From: Nipponacmea schrenckii
Taxonomy: Eukaryota > Mollusca > Gastropoda > Lottiidae
Assembly (NCBI GenBank): GCA_030562195.1
Contig: JAUJPP010000003.1
Span: 26,691,398-26,755,397, forward strand
DNA: 64,000 bases
Direction: 5' to 3'
The notes beneath the pieces are model-generated. The model did not search any database. It was not told where the DNA came from and was given only the letters and a program-made list of their open reading frames with translations. Positions 60,201-64,000 of the stretch are shown one piece after another (positions within the stretch are counted from its first letter, which is position 1; the number at the start of each line of letters is the position of its first letter). Both the position numbers and the translations under genes were made by a program.

Positions 60201-62758
60201 TATGTTATGATATCTTCTCATAAATGTGTGGTTCAGTATTACAATATCTCCTTATTAATGTGTGGTTCAGGTATGTTACAATATCTCCTTATTAATGTGT
60301 GGTTCAGGTATGTTACAATATCTCCTTATTAATGTGTGGTTCAGGTATGTCACAATATCTCCTTATTAATGTGTGGTTCAGGTATGTCACAATATCTCCT
60401 TATTAATGTGTGGTTCAGGTATGTTACAATATCTACTTATTAATGTGTGGTTCAGGTATGTTACAATATCTCCTTATTAATGTGTGGTTCAGGTATATCA
60501 CAATATCTCCTTATTAATGTGTGGTTCAGGTATGTCACAATATCTCCTTATTAATGTGTGGTTCAGGTATGTTACAATATCTCCTTATTAATGTGTGGTT
60601 CAGGTATGTCACAATATCTACTTATTAATGTGTGGTTCAGGTATGTTACAATATCTCCTTATTAATGTGTGGTTCAGGTATGTTACAATATCTCCTTATT
60701 AATGTGTGGTTCAGGTATGTCACAATATCTACTTATTAATGTGTGGTTCAGGTGTGTCACAATATCTACTTATTAATGTGTGGTTCAGGTATGTCACAAT
60801 ATCTCTTATTAATTGTGGTTCAGGTATTCACAATATCTCCTTATTAATGTGTGGTTCAGGTATGTTACGATATCTCTTATTAATGTGTGGTTCAGGTATG
60901 TTACATATCTACTTATTAATGTGTGGTTCAGGTATGTCACAATATTCCTTATTAATGTGTGGTTCAGGTATGTACAATATCTCCTTATTAATTGGGTTCA
61001 GGTATGTCACAATATCTACTTATTAATGTGTGGTTCAGGTACGTCACAATATCTACTTATTAATGTGTGGTTCAGGTAGTCACAATATCTACTTATTAAT
61101 GTGTGGTTCAGGTATGTACAAAATCTCCTTATTAATGGTTTCATGGTTCTCAATACTATTTGATGTGAATGTGGGGAGGAGGATGTTTTTTTAATTTCTA
61201 TTGAATGTGTGGTCAGGGAGCTTACTATTTCTTTATTAATTTGCCTTGTATGACAGTATCATTACTATTTGGTCATTGAAAACATACACTTAGTTTAAAG
61301 ATGATTTGTTCAGAAAAATATATACAATAACTCTACTTTATTAACTGTGTGAGTTCATTTTGTTGTACGAATAATTATCTCCGTTATAAAGGGAGTTAAT
61401 TTCAAAACAATCCTTCAGACCACAACATTGATATTTTGAGTCAGAGTTAAGTTAGCATTTTTTCTATTTTCATTTTTTCTAAGGGAGAAAAAACGACTAT
61501 CGGCTTATTCTGTTGGTTCGGTATCTAAACTATTATTATTTTTTTAGATGGCACAATATGAATGTGTCCATAATTCCATAAGTTGCAGAACAGTAGGATG
61601 TAAAACTCCATTCATTTTACTTCATTTCACAATATCTCCTCATTAATGTGAATAGATACCACCAAATCTCATAGTAATGGACTTATTAAAGCATATTCTT
61701 TTAATCTCTTTATTAAACTGTGTGGGAACAATAGCTTTGAAATCACCATTTTTTTGATTTCTATTACAGATGATGGTGCTGTGAGGGTATGGAGGAATTA
61801 TATGATAGATGAGGGTCGAGGGAAAGAACTAGTCACCTCATTTCAAGCTTTATCTGATATGTTACCTTTAACTCGACGTAAGTTATAAACTAATGTCCAA
61901 AAGAAATGATACCACTTGTTTGCAAAGAAAAACTAAAAAATGCGAAATTTAGGATTGGTGTAATACTTTTGAAAAATCTTTTATCAACATCTGTGCGGAA
62001 ATTCATTTCAACAAAATCTGTACAATCAATATGACAAGCCTTTAAAGATGGGTGGGGTCTGTCAGCTGTTTTATACAGTTTATATGCACGTACAGCTAGA
62101 GAGGGAAATGTCACTTTCATAAATTTGTATTCTTCCCAGAAGTGATTGATTCTTCCCAGTATTTTTGATCGACTATGAGGTGTTATGGATGTGCAATACA
62201 TATTAGCAGGTTTTCATATCAAAAAATTCACTTTGTGAAAAAAAGAATTGAAAAAACATTGGTATTGTTTCTTTTGGACACTAGTTATAATTATTATGAT
62301 GGGATATGTAAGAGACCACAGTAGTACAATTTATAACTTTATAACTAGGAATGTTATTAGCCTTATTTCTCGAACATTTAAATAAGATAAAATCCAGATT
62401 TTAAGAAATATGATAATTTGATTGGATAACAAAAATGTCATTGCGATCTTTACATGCTCTACATCAGTAAGGCGTTATTCTCAAAAACTTAAATAAGATA
62501 GATAAGAAATACTTTAATCTGATTGGTTAAGAAATGTAATTTAAAATCAATTTTAGTGGTTTAGTACTCAGATGACTGGAACACTAAAATCATTGTAAGC
62601 TAGGTTTTCCAGTTGTATGGTTGTAAACGTATATATAATCTGTTTTTACAGGGTCGGGTTTGATAACAGAATGGGAACAAGAAACTGGAATGTTGATAGC
62701 CTCGGGTGATGTTAGAATTATTAGAATCTGGGATACACAGAAAGAACTTAAAATACAG
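42217..62758 (+). CDS. RPTOR: Raptor, regulatory-associated protein of mTOR (3' end outside window)
   Basis: Raptor is the scaffold of mTORC1; it binds TOS motifs of substrates and docks on Rag GTPases at the lysosome. Twenty-five exons are placed. The start [12 protein letters not shown] leads into the conserved RNC domain: [55 protein letters not shown] and [15 protein letters not shown]. The last two keep the His and Cys of the caspase-like fold (~H152, C195). HEAT-type repeats follow ([55 protein letters not shown]). A polar linker then leads into WD40 repeats from ~58859 ([47 protein letters not shown]). The last WD repeats are beyond 64000. A linker exon between 54251 and 58151 was not found. 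Confidence 0.97.
43856..44794. mobile_element. Non-autonomous GGCC-TIR DNA transposon (copy 2)
   Basis: Inverted ends: GGCCACAAAAA..TCTTGGTTCTCAGGCA at the left and TGCCTGAGAACCAAGA..TTTTCATGGCC at the right. Flanked by ATA at 43853-43855 and 44795-44797. The interior is GC-richer near the ends (GCCGCCCGCCCGC) and lacks a convincing transposase frame. RPTOR intron 4. The inner part of the ends (TGGTTCTCAG) is shared with the copy at 62836. Confidence 0.8.
45526..45792 (+). mobile_element. Short element with inverted ends, tRNA-like core and 11-12 bp TSD (copy 2)
   Basis: Same family as 39839-40053. Flanked by TATTTGGTTATG at 45515-45526 and 45793-45804. The core has TGGCCAAGTGGTCTAGACGG and GGTTCGAAACC. 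This copy carries an extra inverted piece: 45586-45619 (GATCTCAGAGTCAGGCACCT...) mirrors 45668-45703, making a long hairpin around the A box. RPTOR intron 5, 45 bases before the exon 6 acceptor. Confidence 0.82.
46152..46294 (+). mobile_element. 5'-truncated SINE upstream of RPTOR exon 7
   Basis: Matches the SINE from CAAAGATCCTTCGACAGTTG through GGCGTTGCCCATTTTCATGA to the TTCATTTCATTTCAT tail. Confidence 0.75.
46627..46809 (+). mobile_element. 3'-truncated SINE downstream of RPTOR exon 7
   Basis: Holds only the 5' half: GACCTGAAGGTCCAGGGCTC (B box region), TTTGTCAGTGATGCAGGTCA, GATGGGACAATAAACC, ending near AAGATCCCTCGACAATTGGA. It begins 23 bases after the exon 7 donor, and intron 7 is almost entirely this fragment. 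Confidence 0.75.
47085..47240 (-). repeat. Dispersed repeat, inverted partner of 8615-8755
   Basis: On the minus strand it contains AATAATGGAATATT, GTAGATAACGCTTTTTATCA and ATCCACTGTAGAATACCTTA, as at 8615-8755. RPTOR intron 8. Confidence 0.55.
48318..48447. repeat. MITE-like element, GGAGCCTTATT-end family
   Basis: Left end GGAGTCTTATTCTCCAAAAC and right end AAGTTTTCAAGAAAAAGGCT, with GATTGGAACACTAAAATCAT inside. Relative of 6879-7030. Confidence 0.6.
48590..48665 (-). repeat. Single-copy relative of the 45-bp minisatellite border
   Basis: The stretch TAATTATGGGATAAATACAC + TTCTTTAATACATCTGATGA is almost identical to 18293-18342, which directly borders the 45-bp minisatellite. The 45-bp unit itself (GTATTAAAGAAGTGTGTA, inverted) can be seen here once. 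RPTOR intron 10. Confidence 0.75.
49437..49815 (+). mobile_element. Full-length, young tRNA-derived SINE in RPTOR intron 12
   Basis: Over 95% alike by eye to the copy at 27823. It has the A-box-like TGGCTCAGTGGGTTAGACGC and B-box-like GGTCCAGGGTTCAATCCC, and the tail CATTTCATTTTCATTTCATT. Flanked by a perfect 14-bp target duplication CCTGTTCCTTCAGA at 49423-49436 and 49816-49829. The long tail-ended structure fits LINE-driven retroposition. Confidence 0.93.
52045..52255. repeat. Degenerate ~55-bp tandem repeat
   Basis: Four to five diverged units around AAGTTTGTTGTTTGTGTTGT in RPTOR intron 17. Confidence 0.6.
54401..54585 (+). mobile_element. SINE with internal deletion
   Basis: Head with GAGGGTTCAATCCCAGCAAA joins directly to GGAAATCACAAAAAGAGCAG, so ~150 bp of the body is missing. 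The tail is degraded. RPTOR intron 19. Confidence 0.75.
54886..57290. repeat. 95-bp minisatellite with decaying 3' edge
   Basis: About 25 units of ~95 bp containing TTTATACAGTATATCCTGCT, CACACGACCACCTTTATTAA and GAGCCCACCTTCAATACGCG. Units 1-17 are nearly identical. From ~56400 single-base deletions accumulate, and beyond 57270 only scattered pieces (CAGTATATTGCTCACACACC near 57477) remain. Either uncorrected read errors at the array edge or true decay. RPTOR intron 19. Confidence 0.95.
57291..58150. other. Decayed repeat region, no exon seen
   Basis: Contains fragments like TTTTAATGAAACTTGGTATG (near 57722), shared with the ACGCCC-type repeat at 62980 and 63265, plus residues of the 95-bp unit. 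I looked here for the expected RPTOR linker exon and did not find one. Confidence 0.5.
58575..58806 (+). repeat. Two SINE 3'-end fragments
   Basis: 58600-58655 (TTCATTAGAACAATAAGGTG.. CTCCATTTATTTCATTTC) and 58750-58806 (TTTTCATTAGCCACAAAGGT.. CATTCATTTCATTTCC) both match the terminal part of the SINE. They are adjacent but separate insertions, just upstream of the exon at 58859. Confidence 0.65.
60062..61138 (+). repeat. 37-bp minisatellite made of an RPTOR exon end plus its 5' splice site
   Basis: The unit ATATCTCCTTATTAATGTGT + GGTTCAG|GTATGTTACA starts inside the exon 59964-60088 (ISLLMCGS) and includes its donor GGTTCAG|GTATGT. About 29 copies follow in direct array, most keeping CAG|GTATGT. 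Variants are GTATGTCAC and CTACTTATT. Indels rise after ~60800. The array occupies the first ~1.05 kb of the intron to 61769. Confidence 0.95.
61229..61553. mobile_element. Remnant of GGCC-TIR transposon (3' part)
   Basis: Matches the right third of the element at 62836-63871: ATCATTACTATTTGGTCATT, TTATAAAGGGAGTTAATTTC, CAGACCACA, TTTTCTAAGGGAGAAAAAA and the end TTTTTTTAGATGGC. The left part is missing. Followed by a SINE tail at 61561-61628. Confidence 0.65.
61561..61628 (+). repeat. SINE 3'-end fragment
   Basis: TCCATAAGTTGCAGAACAGT and GTAAAACTCCATTCATTTTA match the SINE terminus. Confidence 0.6.
62471..62612. repeat. MITE-like element, GGAGCCTTATT-end family (diverged)
   Basis: Left part GGCGTTATTCTCAAAAACTT, core GATGACTGGAACACTAAAAT, right part GCTAGGTTTTCCAG. 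A similar left end also appears at ~62348. Confidence 0.5.
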
Positions 62759-62835
62759 GTAAAAACCTACACAATTATTTAGTTCACCTTTTTTTCAATG
62801 TCTGAGTCTGGTAAAAAACATTTTGTTCCTGTTTA

Positions 62836-63871
62836 GGCCATCTAAAAAAAAATCTATGGTTCTCAGATACTTCGATGGGGAAAGTGGGGTGGGAGGCAGG
62901 TATTTTTTTATACGCCCACACATAATGTGGACGTATATTGCGGTTGACCCCACAATAGAGACCACAGTTTTCATCGGATTACAATGAAACTTGGTATGTG
63001 TCTCTGTCATCATAAAATCTCGGTTCCTTTCAAAAACCAGCTTTCTGACTTTTACTGTTGGTGAGTTATGCCCCCTTTTTTAGTGAGAATTTGTCAAATT
63101 CAGCTTGTAGGGTGTGATACAGGCTACAATGTTTATCCAAACATATTTATATGCCCACATATAATGTGGACGTATATTGCGGTTGACCCTGTCTGTCCAA
63201 ACGTCCGTCCGTCCACAATTGCTTGTGGCCACAATAGAGACCACAGTTTTCATCGGATTTCAATGAAACTTGGTATGCTTGTTCATATTGATGAGATCTT
63301 GGATGGGTTCGAATTTCATGAAATTTTGATCATTGGTTCCTGGCTTTCTGATTTTTTTGCTGTCAGTGTTTTGCTCACCAATAAAAATTTGCTGCTGGTG
63401 GGCGTATAGCCTTTTGGGCTCTATTGAAAATTTTGGTCAGGGAGGCTTTTTTTTTATTATGCCTTTGTATAAAACGATCATTACTATTTTGTCATTGACA
63501 CATTATGCGTCAGAATCAATCAGTAGGCTTTCTAAACCGCCAAATTCTTTTTTTAGAATGCCCTTGCAGAATTATTGTGCATGGGAGCAAACATTTTGTC
63601 AGTAAATTCACATTGCAGCTCACGAGTCGAGTCGCCATTTTGTTTTGTAACGAAATGAGAGTTATCTCCTGTTATGAAGGGAGTAAAGGGAGTTAATTTT
63701 AAAACATTCCCTCAGACCACAGACATTGAATATTTCTGAAAATTAACTATTTTTATGCGGGCGCATTTTTTTCTATTTTCTTTTTTCTAAGGGACGAAAA
63801 AATTGAGCATGCGGCTGTATTTTGAGGGGAGCGGCGGTATCTGAGAACCAATTATATTTTTTTAGATGGCC
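62836..63871. mobile_element. Non-autonomous GGCC-TIR DNA transposon (copy 3) with nested repeats
   Basis: Inverted ends GGCCATCTAAAAAAA..TGGTTCTCAGATA and TATCTGAGAACCAATT..TTTTTTTAGATGGCC. Flanked by TTA at 62833-62835 and 63872-63874. Inside are two tandem copies of the ACGCCCACA..ATGTGGACGTATATTGCGGT repeat (from ~62912 and ~63150), each followed by AGACCACAGTTTTCATCGGA and AATGAAACTTGGTATG. No intact transposase frame. It lies in the intron after the last RPTOR exon in the window. Confidence 0.8.
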
Positions 63872-64000
63872 TTAATTTGACTATCATTAGACACAAACTG
63901 AAGTAACAAAATTAAAAATAAGAGGGATTTAAATTAGAAACCAACGTTTGGTTTAATTTTTATTAGACTATTTTATGCGGATATATTTTATTTGTACTCT

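Larger units (their letters stand above)
42217..62758 (+). other. RPTOR: RPTOR exon map (partial gene)
   Basis: Exons: 42217-42375, 42695-42797, 43065-43225, 43525-43605, 45087-45233, 45849-46078, 46503-46603, 46852-46996, 47423-47603, 48134-48217, 48843-48953, 49175-49249, 50161-50226, 50481-50579, 50780-50872, 51258-51398, 51799-51955, 52996-53061, 54028-54251, [exon missing], 58151-58286, 58859-59072, 59589-59703, 59964-60088, 61770-61877, 62652-62758 (phase 0 donor GTAAAA, continues). All joins keep frame except 54251 to 58151, which ends in phase 0 and resumes needing phase 2. The N-terminal block before the gap is ~808 aa. Confidence 0.9.

Overview
This is a stretch of AT-rich animal nuclear genome, with many small exons, GT-AG introns and heavy repeat load. 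Protein divergence and the repeats (a tRNA-headed SINE, the ACGCCC...GTGGACGTAT family, several short inverted-repeat elements) suggest a lophotrochozoan, most likely a mollusc. The species cannot be named from the sequence alone.

Six protein-coding genes were rebuilt exon by exon. In order they are: FIGNL1 (+, 2236-11617, 18 coding exons), an AAA ATPase of RAD51 filament control; RPS9 (+, 13266-15566), a 40S ribosomal protein; an unnamed mitochondrial-type gene (-, 33290-16501, 11 exons, 400 aa) joining a flavin-reductase-like domain to an uncharacterised C-terminal domain; MRM2/FTSJ2 (+, 33497-34830), a mitochondrial rRNA 2'-O-methyltransferase; SUFU (-, 41913-36951, 10 exons, 451 aa), the Hedgehog repressor; and RPTOR/Raptor (+, 42217 to beyond the window end), the mTORC1 scaffold. 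There are two head-to-head pairs with short shared promoters: the flavin gene with MRM2 (206 bp between start codons) and SUFU with RPTOR (303 bp). The genes have no obvious joint pathway and look like ordinary housekeeping neighbours.

Much of the rest is repeat. Introns hold tandem arrays with 23, 36, 37, 38, 45, 90 and 95 bp units. They also hold about a dozen copies or tails of one tRNA-derived SINE, a GGCC-ended inverted-repeat transposon family with 3-bp target duplications, other MITE-like families, and a compact element that combines inverted ends, a tRNA-like pol III core and 11-12 bp target duplications.

The most unusual observations are these. Two tandem arrays are built from splice sites: a 37-bp array in RPTOR repeats the end of an exon with its 5' splice site about 29 times, and a 90-bp array in FIGNL1 repeats a 3' splice site with the start of the next exon six times. 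FIGNL1 exon 15 carries a net +2 frameshift across the Sensor-1 region, probably a sequence error. An expected RPTOR linker exon cannot be found next to a 2.4-kb minisatellite. The unnamed flavin-reductase fusion gene is the best candidate for undescribed biology. I found no CRISPR, operon or defence system; this is eukaryotic chromosomal DNA.
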